5,596 nucleotides of DNA, from positions 7,411-13,006 of the forward strand of contig DCDV01000005.1 of the NCBI GenBank assembly GCA_002316595.1, read 5' to 3'. A program made the translations under genes and the position numbers. Below, one piece after another: positions 1 to 5,596 of this stretch. Every line of letters starts with the position of its first letter. Within the stretch, counting starts at the first letter, position 1. The stretch comes from Mageeibacillus sp. UBA1046. GTDB taxonomy: Bacteria; Bacillota; Clostridia; Saccharofermentanales; DTU023. Below the pieces are notes generated by a model. It was not told where the DNA came from and searched no databases. It saw nothing but the letters and a program-made list of their open reading frames with translations.

Positions 1-1698
1 AGGCTTGTATGTCTCCTTAAGGGTTACTACTCTGTTAAAAACAAGTTTTTCCGGCGTGCTGAGCTTGGAATCTTCCTTGAAATAGCCCAGCCGCATGAAC
101 TGGAAGCCGACAGATGACTCTAATGCCGGTACAGCAGACTCTAATTTCGCCTGAGGAATCACAACCAGAGACTCAGGGTTGATCAGTTCCCGATAATGAG
201 CGTCTTCGGCGTCAGGATCTTCTACGCTGAATAATTTATCGTAGAGGTGGATCTCGGCGTCCAGACAATCTTCCTGATTCACCCAATGGATTGTGCCTTT
301 TACTTTGCGTCCATCCGGTGAGACTCCGCCTCTGCTGTCCGGTAGATATTCTGCCAATACTTCAGTGACGTTGCCGTTCTCATCCTTTTTGCAGCCGGTA
401 CAGCGTACAATATATGCAGATCTCAGTCTGACTTCATTCCCCGGATAAAGCCGGAAATACTTTCTGGCAGGCTCTTCCATGAAATCATCTCTCTCGATCC
501 AAAGGTTGCGGGAGAAGGTAATCTCGTGATTGCCGAACTCCGGATACTGAGGATGGTTATCAACGGTAAAAGTCTCTGTCTGATGTTCAGGGTAATTTTC
601 GATCGTGAGCTTGACAGGGTCGAGGACACCCATGACGCGCATGGCTCTTTCATTTAAGTCTTCGCGCACGCAGAACTCCAGGAAATCAAATTCTACTGTT
701 GAGGGCACCTTGGAAACGCCGTTTCTTTCATTGAATTTAATTATGGCTTCAGGGGTATATCCTCTGCGCCTCATGCCGCACAGGGTAGGAAGCCGCGGAT
801 CATCCCAGCCGTCCACGATGTCTTCTTCCACCATGACGCGCAGCTTGCGCTTACTCATGACAGTGTAATTTATTCCTAAAGGTGCAAATTCCAGCTGGCG
901 GGGATTTGAGGGAACGCTGCAGTTATCGATTACCCACTCATAGAGTGGGCGATGGTCTTCAAATTCGATCGTGCAGAGTGAATGAGTAATATGCTCCATC
1001 GCATCCTCGATAGGATGAGCAAAATCATACATCGGATAAATCACCCAGTCATCGCCTGTGCGATGGTGCGTTGCCCTCATAATCCGGTAAATAACCGGAT
1101 CACGCATATTCATATTGCCTGAAGTCATGTCGATTTTCGCACGCAGCGTCATGCTGCCATCAGCAAATTCACCGGCTCGCATACGGCGGAACAGGTCGAG
1201 GCTCTCCTCAGGGTCTCTGTCTCGCCAGGGAGAAGGGGTACCAGCTTGAGTGAGTGTTCCTCTGCTTTGGCGCACCTCATCAGGGGTTTGTTCGCAGACA
1301 AAAGCTAGATCCTTCAGAATCAGTTCTTCAGCGAAATAATACATATCCTCAAAAAAGTCGGAAGCATAATAAAAACGGTCTTCCCAGTCATAGCCAAGCC
1401 ATTTCACATCTTCCTTGATCGCTTCGACATAGGTGGTTTCTTCCTTCGTGGGATTGGTGTCATCCATGCGCAGATTGCAGAGACCGCCGTATTTCCTGGC
1501 AGTGCCGAAGTCAATATAAATAGCTTTGGCATGCCCGATATGCAAATAGCCGTTAGGCTCCGGCGGAAATCTGGTATGAACTTGCAGACCATAGTGCCGG
1601 CCGCCTTCTTTCAGATCTTCATCGATAATATCGTGAATAAAATTTCCTGCCATAACTTCACTGTTATCTACTTCAATATCTTTAATACTATCTGACAT
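1..1698 (-). CDS. glnS: Glutaminyl-tRNA synthetase (GlnRS), 3' end cut by the window edge
   Basis: This is a class I aminoacyl-tRNA synthetase that attaches glutamine to tRNA-Gln in the cytoplasm using ATP. The reading frame is open for 566 codons from ATG at 1698 to position 1 with no stop. The Rossmann-fold signature HIGH is at residues 53-56, inside RFPPEPNGYLHIGHAKAI, and the KMSKS-equivalent is MSKRK at 281-285, the form typical of GlnRS rather than GluRS. Residues matching E. coli R30, D66 and Y211 (glutamine and tRNA acceptor recognition) are R43, D79 and Y224. The C-terminal half contains the beta-barrel anticodon-binding region, with recognisable blocks such as DGRKVKGTIHWV and INPESLVI. 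By recalled alignment to the 554-residue E. coli enzyme, the last visible residues (TLKETYKP) lie within a few residues of the end. The start is supported by AAGGGGGAG just upstream. The gene follows gltX on the same strand after 166 bases. The identification is firm; only the true C-terminus is unseen. Confidence 0.97.
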   Translation of the reverse strand, partial: MSDSIKDIEVDNSEVMAGNFIHDIIDEDLKEGGRHYGLQVHTRFPPEPNGYLHIGHAKAIYIDFGTARKYGGLCNLRMDDTNPTKEETTYVEAIKEDVKWLGYDWEDRFYYASDFFEDMYYFAEELILKDLAFVCEQTPDEVRQSRGTLTQAGTPSPWRDRDPEESLDLFRRMRAGEFADGSMTLRAKIDMTSGNMNMRDPVIYRIMRATHHRTGDDWVIYPMYDFAHPIEDAMEHITHSLCTIEFEDHRPLYEWVIDNCSVPSNPRQLEFAPLGINYTVMSKRKLRVMVEEDIVDGWDDPRLPTLCGMRRRGYTPEAIIKFNERNGVSKVPSTVEFDFLEFCVREDLNERAMRVMGVLDPVKLTIENYPEHQTETFTVDNHPQYPEFGNHEITFSRNLWIERDDFMEEPARKYFRLYPGNEVRLRSAYIVRCTGCKKDENGNVTEVLAEYLPDSRGGVSPDGRKVKGTIHWVNQEDCLDAEIHLYDKLFSVEDPDAEDAHYRELINPESLVVIPQAKLESAVPALESSVGFQFMRLGYFKEDSKLSTPEKLVFNRVVTLKETYKP

Positions 1699-1701
1699 GA
1701 G

Positions 1702-1710
1702 CTCCCCCTT
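1702..1710 (-). promoter_or_regulatory. Shine-Dalgarno of glnS
   Basis: AAGGGGGAG on the minus strand ends three bases before the ATG at 1698, with the G-run core about five bases away. It fixes the glnS start, because the next in-frame ATG (residue 16) lacks a comparable site. Confidence 0.8.
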
Positions 1711-1728
1711 ATAATTACGAATAATCCG

Positions 1729-1734
1729 ATTATA
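1729..1734 (-). promoter_or_regulatory. Candidate -10 box of a glnS promoter
   Basis: A perfect TATAAT on the minus strand lies 30 bases upstream of the glnS ATG and overlaps the first two bases of the tandem repeat array. A start about seven bases downstream would give a leader of roughly 24 nt carrying the Shine-Dalgarno. The matching -35 region falls inside repeat unit 1 and is poor (AAGGCA at an 18-bp spacing, 3 of 6 matches). If this is real, the promoter may need an activator or be weak. Co-transcription from gltX is the alternative, since I see no clear terminator after gltX. Confidence 0.35.
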
Positions 1735-1867
1735 TCTTATGCGTATCCGGATTGCCTTGTATCTTATGCGTATCCGGACTGCCTTACATCTTTATGCGTA
1801 TCCGGATTGACTTGTATCTTATGCGTATCCGGATTGACTTAAATTTTATGTAGTATAGATTGCCTTA
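1733..1867. repeat. Tandem 27/28-bp repeat array between gltX and glnS
   Basis: Four close copies lie head to tail at 1733-1759, 1760-1786, 1787-1814 and 1815-1841. A degenerate fifth copy of 26 bp at 1842-1867 includes the gltX stop codon. The shared core reads cttatgcgtatccgga on the plus strand. Unit 3 has one extra T. Unit 2 changes gattgcc to gactgcc, and units 3 and 4 have ttgactt where unit 1 has ttgcctt. Units 1, 3 and 4 each carry the 8-bp palindrome ATCCGGAT (1745-1752, 1800-1807, 1827-1834), broken in unit 2. There are no spacers between copies, so this is a minisatellite-type array. Its position directly upstream of the possible glnS -10 box makes a regulatory role possible but unproven. 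Confidence 0.93.
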
Positions 1868-3340
1868 TATCTGCTGAGATACTGACTGCCGCAAAAACTC
1901 TAGCGCTGATGCCAATCTTGCCAAAGACTCAATTTTGCCTAAAATTAACAGCATCTCAATTGCTCCTCCGGGTGTGACACTGCGTCCGGATAGACTTGGC
2001 CTCAATGCCCCCATCACCTGCCCGATTTTACGCTCAGTATCCTCAGCATATGAATTAAGGGCGTCTTTAAGCTCATCTGCAGTCCAGTCAGAGATATTCT
2101 CCAGAAGCAAAATCAGATCAGCCAGAAGTTCTATAGCTGTTTCAGGAGTGAGCTTTGAGCGTTTTTGCCTGAATAGCTCAGCATCGAGAGGGTCCGGCTC
2201 AATGAAAAAAGCGATCATCTCAGGGATATCTGACAACCTGGTAGTGCGTGACTGCAGAATTTGCGCCAGCAGATCCGGATCATACGGCCTGTCTGCAAAG
2301 ACTTCATCAGTATACGGCTTTATCAAAAGGGCAAACTCTTCCGGACTCAGAGCCCTTAGATATTGTTCATTAAACCAGTCAAGCTTATCGTAAGAGAAGA
2401 TCGCCGGGGATTTGCTGATCCCAGCAACTGAGAATGTCTCTTCCAGCTCAGCCAGAGAGAATATCTCTCTGGTGTCGCCGCCCGGAGCCCAGCCCAAGAA
2501 AGCGATATAGTTGACTATGGCTTCCGGTAAATATCCCAGCTTCACCAGATCATTAAAACTGGTTGCGCCATGACGCTTGGAGAGTTTGCTGCCATCTTCC
2601 CCCAGAATCAGGGGCAGATGGATATAAGCCGGAATTTCCCAGCCGAAAGCTTGATAGAGAAGATTGTATTTAGGCGTCGAAGACAAATACTCCGAGCCCC
2701 GCACCACATGAGTAATCTCCATTTCGTGGTCATCCACCACATTAGCAAAATTATAGGTGGGAAATCCATCAGACTTAATCAAAATCTGATCTTCAAGCTC
2801 CTCATTTTCAACTGTTATTTCGCCGAAGACTTCATCCTGGAAGCTGGTAGACCCGGTCAGGGGCATTTTCTGTCTGATCACGTATGAATCACCGGCATCC
2901 AGCCGTGCTTTAATTTCTGCTGCTGAGAGATCACGGCATCTGCGGTCATAGCTGTGAAAATCACCGGCTCTCTCACCTGCATCATCCTGAACAGGTCTGT
3001 CTTTGGCGCAGAAACAATAATAGGCCTTGCCTTCATCTACCAGGCGTTCTGCGAAAGGGAGATAATGCAGATGACGCTCAGATTGGACATAAGGAGCGTG
3101 AGGTCCGCCGATATCAGGACCTTCATCATATTTCAGCCCGCAAGTTTTTAATGTCTCATAAATGACTTCTACCGCGCCTTCAATCACTCTTTCCTGATCT
3201 GTATCTTCAATTCTCAGGATAAACTTGCCGTTTTGTGACTTAGCAACCAGATATTCGTATAACGCTGAGCGCAAGTTGCCTATATGCATCTGACCTGTCG
3301 GGCTGGGTGCGAAACGGGTGCGGACAATTTTCTCTGGCAT
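1865..3340 (-). CDS. gltX: Glutamyl-tRNA synthetase (GluRS)
   Basis: This enzyme charges tRNA-Glu with glutamate in the cytoplasm; Glu-tRNA feeds translation and, in many bacteria, tetrapyrrole synthesis. The 491-residue length fits bacterial GluRS (471 in E. coli). The N-terminal catalytic domain opens with VRTRFAPSPTGQMHIGN, with the HIGH equivalent HIGN at residues 19-22, and has RIEDTDQER at 43-51. The connective region has CFC at 109-111, and VVRGSEYLSSTPKY is at 212-225. The KMSKS equivalent is KLSKR at 252-256 (GEDGSKLSKRHGATS), the standard GluRS form. The all-helical C-terminal anticodon-binding domain runs from about 325 to the end, with GALRPSLSG at 444-452. A strong AAGGAG six bases before ATG sets the start. 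An intact GlnRS gene next door makes it likely, by inference, that this GluRS is discriminating and charges only tRNA-Glu. Confidence 0.98.
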   Translation of the reverse strand: MPEKIVRTRFAPSPTGQMHIGNLRSALYEYLVAKSQNGKFILRIEDTDQERVIEGAVEVIYETLKTCGLKYDEGPDIGGPHAPYVQSERHLHYLPFAERLVDEGKAYYCFCAKDRPVQDDAGERAGDFHSYDRRCRDLSAAEIKARLDAGDSYVIRQKMPLTGSTSFQDEVFGEITVENEELEDQILIKSDGFPTYNFANVVDDHEMEITHVVRGSEYLSSTPKYNLLYQAFGWEIPAYIHLPLILGEDGSKLSKRHGATSFNDLVKLGYLPEAIVNYIAFLGWAPGGDTREIFSLAELEETFSVAGISKSPAIFSYDKLDWFNEQYLRALSPEEFALLIKPYTDEVFADRPYDPDLLAQILQSRTTRLSDIPEMIAFFIEPDPLDAELFRQKRSKLTPETAIELLADLILLLENISDWTADELKDALNSYAEDTERKIGQVMGALRPSLSGRSVTPGGAIEMLLILGKIESLARLASALEFLRQSVSQQI

Positions 3341-3346
3341 CGATTA

Positions 3347-3352
3347 CTCCTT
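3347..3352 (-). promoter_or_regulatory. Shine-Dalgarno of gltX
   Basis: A perfect AAGGAG on the minus strand with a six-base spacer to the ATG at 3340. It begins only about eight bases after the T-run of the upstream hairpin. Confidence 0.9.
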
Positions 3353-3360
3353 GATTTAGA

Positions 3361-3404
3361 GGTAAAAACCTGATAGGAATGTCAAATCACTGCCTATCAG
3401 GTTT
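3361..3404 (-). terminator. Hairpin with T-run after the acyl-CoA ligase gene, probable intrinsic terminator
   Basis: Bases 3366-3377 (AAACCTGATAGG) pair perfectly with 3393-3404, giving a 12-bp stem and a 15-base loop. On the minus strand the stem runs into TTTTT (3368-3364), partly within the stem, then ACC. It starts about 20 bases after the ligase stop codon, which fits rho-independent termination. The stem is only moderately GC-rich and the T-run is short, so partial read-through or a role in mRNA 3'-end protection is possible. On the plus strand no comparable T-run follows. Confidence 0.65.
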
Positions 3405-3423
3405 GACTGTTTACCTGTATTTA

Positions 3424-5202
3424 TTAAATTTTCGCTCTCACTATCTTTTTAGATGTATTTTTCTCAAATTCTGTTTTGCGGATTTCTATTCTGCGAACTG
3501 CTTTATAGGTAACCAGATTCTTGTTTACAGTACTGATAATTTCCTCAAGCCGTTCTCTGACTTCGGGAGAATCCAGTTCTTTGCCTTTCAGCTGATCATC
3601 GTTGTCAATGAACTCCTGATCCGGGAAAATGACGGCGCTGAGCAGCATATTGTCATTTTCCTCGACAGCATGAACGATTACTTCTTTGACCAGATCGTGC
3701 TGCTGAATGAGAAACTCTATCTCCTCGGGGAAAATATTCTTACCATTCTTGGCGACTATGAGGTTGAGTTTGCGGCCAGTGATAATGACAAAAGAGTCCT
3801 CGTCAATATAGCCAAGGTCACCGGTGTGGTAAAACCCTTCCTTATCAATAGCTTTTGCAGTTCTCTCTTCATCTTCGTAATAACCCAGCATAACATTGGG
3901 TCCTCTGCCGATAATCTCGCCGATACCATCCTCGTCCTTGTCGATAATTTCAACATCTACTCCCGGCAGAGGCAGTCCGGCTGATTTATCGTTATAGTAA
4001 AATTCCCGATTGAGAGCCAGAATTGGAGCACATTCAGTCAGCCCATAACCTTGAAAGCAGTGGATGCCGATAGCGCGCAAGTTCTCAATCAGATCACTGG
4101 AGATGGCGGCGCCGCCGGCGATAAGGAAACGCAGATTAGTGCCTACTGCTGCATGTATATCCTTGAAAATCTTCTTGCGGACGTCAATGCCTATTTTGAG
4201 CAGGAAATTGGAAAGTTTAAGACCGAAATTAAACTTCTTCTTTACCTTCGGATCAGCGTTGATCTTACGCATGATGCCATCATATATTGCTTCAATCATG
4301 AGTGGCACCATCAGAACATATGAGGGCTCCACTTCTTTCATGCTGGAGACGATATAACGCAAGCCGGGACATACCGCCACAGTTGTGCCGCGGTAATATT
4401 CACACAAAAAGCCGCAAGTGCATTCATAAGTATGATGAATGGGCAGCACGGACAGACAGGTATCAACCTGGTCAATATTAACCATTGAACACATGCCCAT
4501 CAGATTAGCGCAGATGTTGCGATGACTGAGCATCACAGCTTTAGACTTCGCAGTTGTGCCTGAAGTAAAGAGAATGATCCGCATTTCGTCAGGGTCAATT
4601 GACAGATCGTGATAGCTTGTATTGCCTTCTTCCCTGATCTTGTGGCCCGCGGCCAGTAAATCCCAGAAGTAATGGCTGGGAGCATTTTCACGCGGAGGAT
4701 CCATTGCGATAGTTACCTGCGGCAGTGCCGCCTCGATTTCCTGCAATTTCGGATATACAATATCTGCGTAAACAAGCACATCCACTTTTGCTCTCTCTAA
4801 CATAGTCTTAAGCTCTGAGGAAGGCAGTTCTTTATCTAAAGGAATAATTACGCCATTGCCGTTGACCGTTGCCAGGTATGTTACATACCATTCATATCTG
4901 GTTTCACCGACAACTGCTACTCGCGGTCCCTGCGGGAACTTCTCGTACAGCCAGCTGCCAAAAGCTTCGAAATCAGCTGCAGCCTGATCAAATTTGATCG
5001 GCAGAAAATCTTGCTGATCTTTTCTCTTTTGCTTTATGTCCGGATCGTGTGGGCTGATCTTTCCGGCTGCAACAGGATCTTTGATCAAATAGGCCACATT
5101 GTCTGAATAAAGCTCTTTGCTTTGTCGTACCATGTCTCTTAAATCATTAATCTGGCGCACTTCAATGAGTGGATACTTGTAAATTGAGTTTGTCTTAGTC
5201 AT
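3424..5202 (-). CDS. AMP-forming acyl-CoA synthetase/ligase (long-chain fatty acid-CoA ligase type)
   Basis: This is a member of the ANL adenylate-forming superfamily. It should activate a carboxylic acid, most likely a fatty acid, with ATP to an acyl-adenylate and transfer it to CoA in the cytosol or at the membrane face. The core motifs are in order: phosphate-binding A3 TSGTTAKSKAV (residues 213-223), A4 LPIHHTYE (253-260), A5 GYGLTE (385-390), A6 GRGPNVMLGYY (432-442), A7 HTGDLG (459-464), and A8 GRKLNLIVAKNGKNIFPEEIE from 476. The A10 region NTSKKIVR at 582-589 has K586 as the likely catalytic lysine. The 592-residue length is close to FadD-like enzymes. A3 departs from the usual TSGTTGxPKGV in having Ala for Gly, Ser for Pro and Ala for Gly. 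No signal peptide or membrane span is evident. The start is supported by AAGAGGAG. The acyl substrate cannot be read from the sequence; an aryl or other acid is possible. Confidence 0.92.
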   Translation of the reverse strand: MTKTNSIYKYPLIEVRQINDLRDMVRQSKELYSDNVAYLIKDPVAAGKISPHDPDIKQKRKDQQDFLPIKFDQAAADFEAFGSWLYEKFPQGPRVAVVGETRYEWYVTYLATVNGNGVIIPLDKELPSSELKTMLERAKVDVLVYADIVYPKLQEIEAALPQVTIAMDPPRENAPSHYFWDLLAAGHKIREEGNTSYHDLSIDPDEMRIILFTSGTTAKSKAVMLSHRNICANLMGMCSMVNIDQVDTCLSVLPIHHTYECTCGFLCEYYRGTTVAVCPGLRYIVSSMKEVEPSYVLMVPLMIEAIYDGIMRKINADPKVKKKFNFGLKLSNFLLKIGIDVRKKIFKDIHAAVGTNLRFLIAGGAAISSDLIENLRAIGIHCFQGYGLTECAPILALNREFYYNDKSAGLPLPGVDVEIIDKDEDGIGEIIGRGPNVMLGYYEDEERTAKAIDKEGFYHTGDLGYIDEDSFVIITGRKLNLIVAKNGKNIFPEEIEFLIQQHDLVKEVIVHAVEENDNMLLSAVIFPDQEFIDNDDQLKGKELDSPEVRERLEEIISTVNKNLVTYKAVRRIEIRKTEFEKNTSKKIVRAKI

Positions 5203-5205
5203 AGT

Positions 5206-5213
5206 CTCCTCTT
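5206..5213 (-). promoter_or_regulatory. Shine-Dalgarno of the acyl-CoA ligase
   Basis: AAGAGGAG on the minus strand ends three bases before the ATG at 5202. The spacing is slightly short, but the match is good and no better start is nearby. Confidence 0.75.
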
Positions 5214-5392
5214 AATCTAAAAAATATAAATTCTCTGTCTCGTCATTATTCAGTATCTGCTGATAAGCAATACCGCCGCAGTAATTAGAACATCATTTAA
5301 AACAATCAGTTCAACTCCGGCAGTCAACTAACTGCTGCAGATGATTAGAAAAGCTTTCGCACCATCAATAATCAGCAATGCTTTAGCTTTCT

Positions 5393-5398
5393 ATTATA
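5393..5398 (-). promoter_or_regulatory. Candidate -10 box for the acyl-CoA ligase transcript
   Basis: A perfect TATAAT on the minus strand, preceded by an A/T-rich stretch with no good -35 hexamer at 16-18 bp. Use of this site would give a leader of roughly 185 nt. In AT-rich sequence such a hexamer can arise by chance. Confidence 0.25.
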
Positions 5399-5423
5399 AC
5401 CTTATTTTAAATAAAACAAATAA

Positions 5424-5590
5424 TCAGAAACCGCTTCTGTCTCCGTCATGAGATGATCCTCTGGAACCGGTACGGGAGCTGAATCCGCCGCTTCTGCCGC
5501 TGCCGCCTGATCCGCCTGAGCAAATCAGAAACCTCTGCCGCCTCCGCCATGCGATGATCCGCTGGAACCGGAATGGGAGCTGAATCCGCC
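5424..5590 (-). repeat. Two tandem copies of a gene 3' end, the second out of frame and non-coding
   Basis: The 66 bases 5590-5525, from the GGC-GGA-TTC codons to the stop of the edge gene, align without gaps to 5489-5424, with 57 of 66 identical by eye. Both copies end in GGT-TTC-TGA, and similarity continues a few bases past the stop (TGATTTG against TGATTATTTG), so the duplicated unit included the stop codon. The offset is 101 bases, so the second copy lies in a different frame from the first. In its own frame it still reads as a Gly/Ser-rich tail (GGFSSRTGSRGSSHDGDRSGF), preceded by GSGGSGRS, with no internal stop. It is most simply a relic left behind the live stop. Confidence 0.85.
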
Positions 5591-5596
5591 GCCGCC
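5525..5596 (-). CDS. C-terminal Gly/Ser-rich tail of an unidentified protein, 5' part outside the window
   Basis: Only the last 23 codons and the TGA stop (5527-5525) are visible, reading GGGGFSSHSGSSGSSH then GGGGRGF. This low-complexity tail ending in His-Gly-rich-Arg-Gly-Phe resembles the C-termini of secreted or membrane-anchored TPM-domain (YgcG-like) proteins, which often finish with a Gly/Ser-rich stretch. That resemblance is recalled, not tested, and no domain is inside the window. The coding assignment rests on the minus-strand frame giving a clean Gly/Ser composition and a stop, and on the second copy of the same sequence keeping the same kind of reading. The protein's function cannot be given from this piece. 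Confidence 0.6.
   Translation of the reverse strand, partial: GGGGFSSHSGSSGSSHGGGGRGF

Larger units (their letters stand above)
5203..5423. other. AT-rich gap of about 220 bases upstream of the acyl-CoA ligase, no gene seen
   Basis: No reading frame with a convincing start and Shine-Dalgarno is present on either strand. It holds the ligase ribosome-binding site and one perfect -10 hexamer. An imperfect pair of short direct repeats is present (gcagtaattagaa near 5278, gcagatgattagaa near 5336). A weak 5-bp inverted repeat, GCAGT/ACTGC, lies around 5321-5336. I see no strong terminator for the gene at the right edge and no recognisable riboswitch. Confidence 0.6.

Noticed and set aside
1733..1867. 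A CRISPR array.
   Set aside because: The copies are contiguous with no unique spacers, the array is short, and no cas gene is near.
1935..3151. Several plus-strand open frames of 65 to 152 codons opposite gltX.
   Set aside because: They are shadows of the intact GluRS gene, with no recognisable domain or ribosome-binding site.
3355..3385. A perfect TTGACA on the minus strand (3385-3380) in the hairpin loop, with TCTAAA 19 bp downstream as a gltX promoter.
   Set aside because: The spacing is long, and the predicted start near 3348 would fall within the Shine-Dalgarno, leaving no usable leader.
3341..3423. A T-box or other amino-acid-responsive leader before gltX.
   Set aside because: The gap is only 83 bases, has no T-box consensus sequence and no multi-stem architecture; it shows one hairpin.
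3379..3984. A 201-codon open frame on the plus strand opposite the end of the acyl-CoA ligase gene.
   Set aside because: It is antisense to a gene with firm motif support, starts inside the terminator hairpin, has no clear Shine-Dalgarno, and its hydrophobic composition is what the complement of this coding sequence gives.
5299..5327. TTGACT on the minus strand (5327-5322) as the -35 box of a ligase promoter.
   Set aside because: The hexamer at 17-bp spacing is TGTTTT, only three matches to a -10 box, and other spacings give nothing better.
5520..5532. Programmed -1 frameshifting to join the two Gly/Ser-rich tails.
   Set aside because: The frame relation fits, but there is no canonical slippery heptamer at GGT-TTC-TGA and no evident downstream pseudoknot; a duplication relic or an indel is simpler.

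Overview
The window holds four minus-strand protein-coding genes; in transcription order (from high to low coordinates) they are the last residues of a Gly/Ser-rich protein, an AMP-forming acyl-CoA ligase, glutamyl-tRNA synthetase (gltX) and glutaminyl-tRNA synthetase (glnS, cut by the window edge). No RNA gene, insertion sequence, integrase or CRISPR array is visible. Base composition is moderate. The purine-rich Shine-Dalgarno sequences (AAGGAG, AAGGGGGAG, AAGAGGAG) and the type of acyl-CoA ligase suggest a Gram-positive bacterium, probably a clostridium-like member of the Bacillota. This is an inference from style and gene content, not a proven placement.

Layout: 5596-5525 is the tail of an upstream gene, followed by an out-of-frame, diverged second copy of that same tail (to 5424). 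About 220 bases of AT-rich leader follow (5423-5203), then the 592-residue acyl-CoA ligase (5202-3424). An 83-base gap contains a strong 12-bp hairpin with a T-run, probably a terminator. Next comes gltX (3340-1865), then a 166-base gap filled mostly by four 27/28-bp tandem repeats plus a degenerate fifth that reaches the gltX stop codon. Finally glnS (1698 to beyond position 1) lacks only its last few codons.

GltX and GlnS together charge tRNA-Glu and tRNA-Gln directly. A cell with GlnRS does not need the GatCAB transamidation route for Gln-tRNA, although it may still use GatCAB for Asn-tRNA. The acyl-CoA ligase has no obvious functional link to the synthetases and is separated from them by the hairpin. 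The parts that ordinary annotation does not explain are the tandem array that abuts a perfect -10 hexamer in front of glnS, and the duplicated gene tail at the right edge. I saw no convincing evidence of a previously undescribed multi-gene system.
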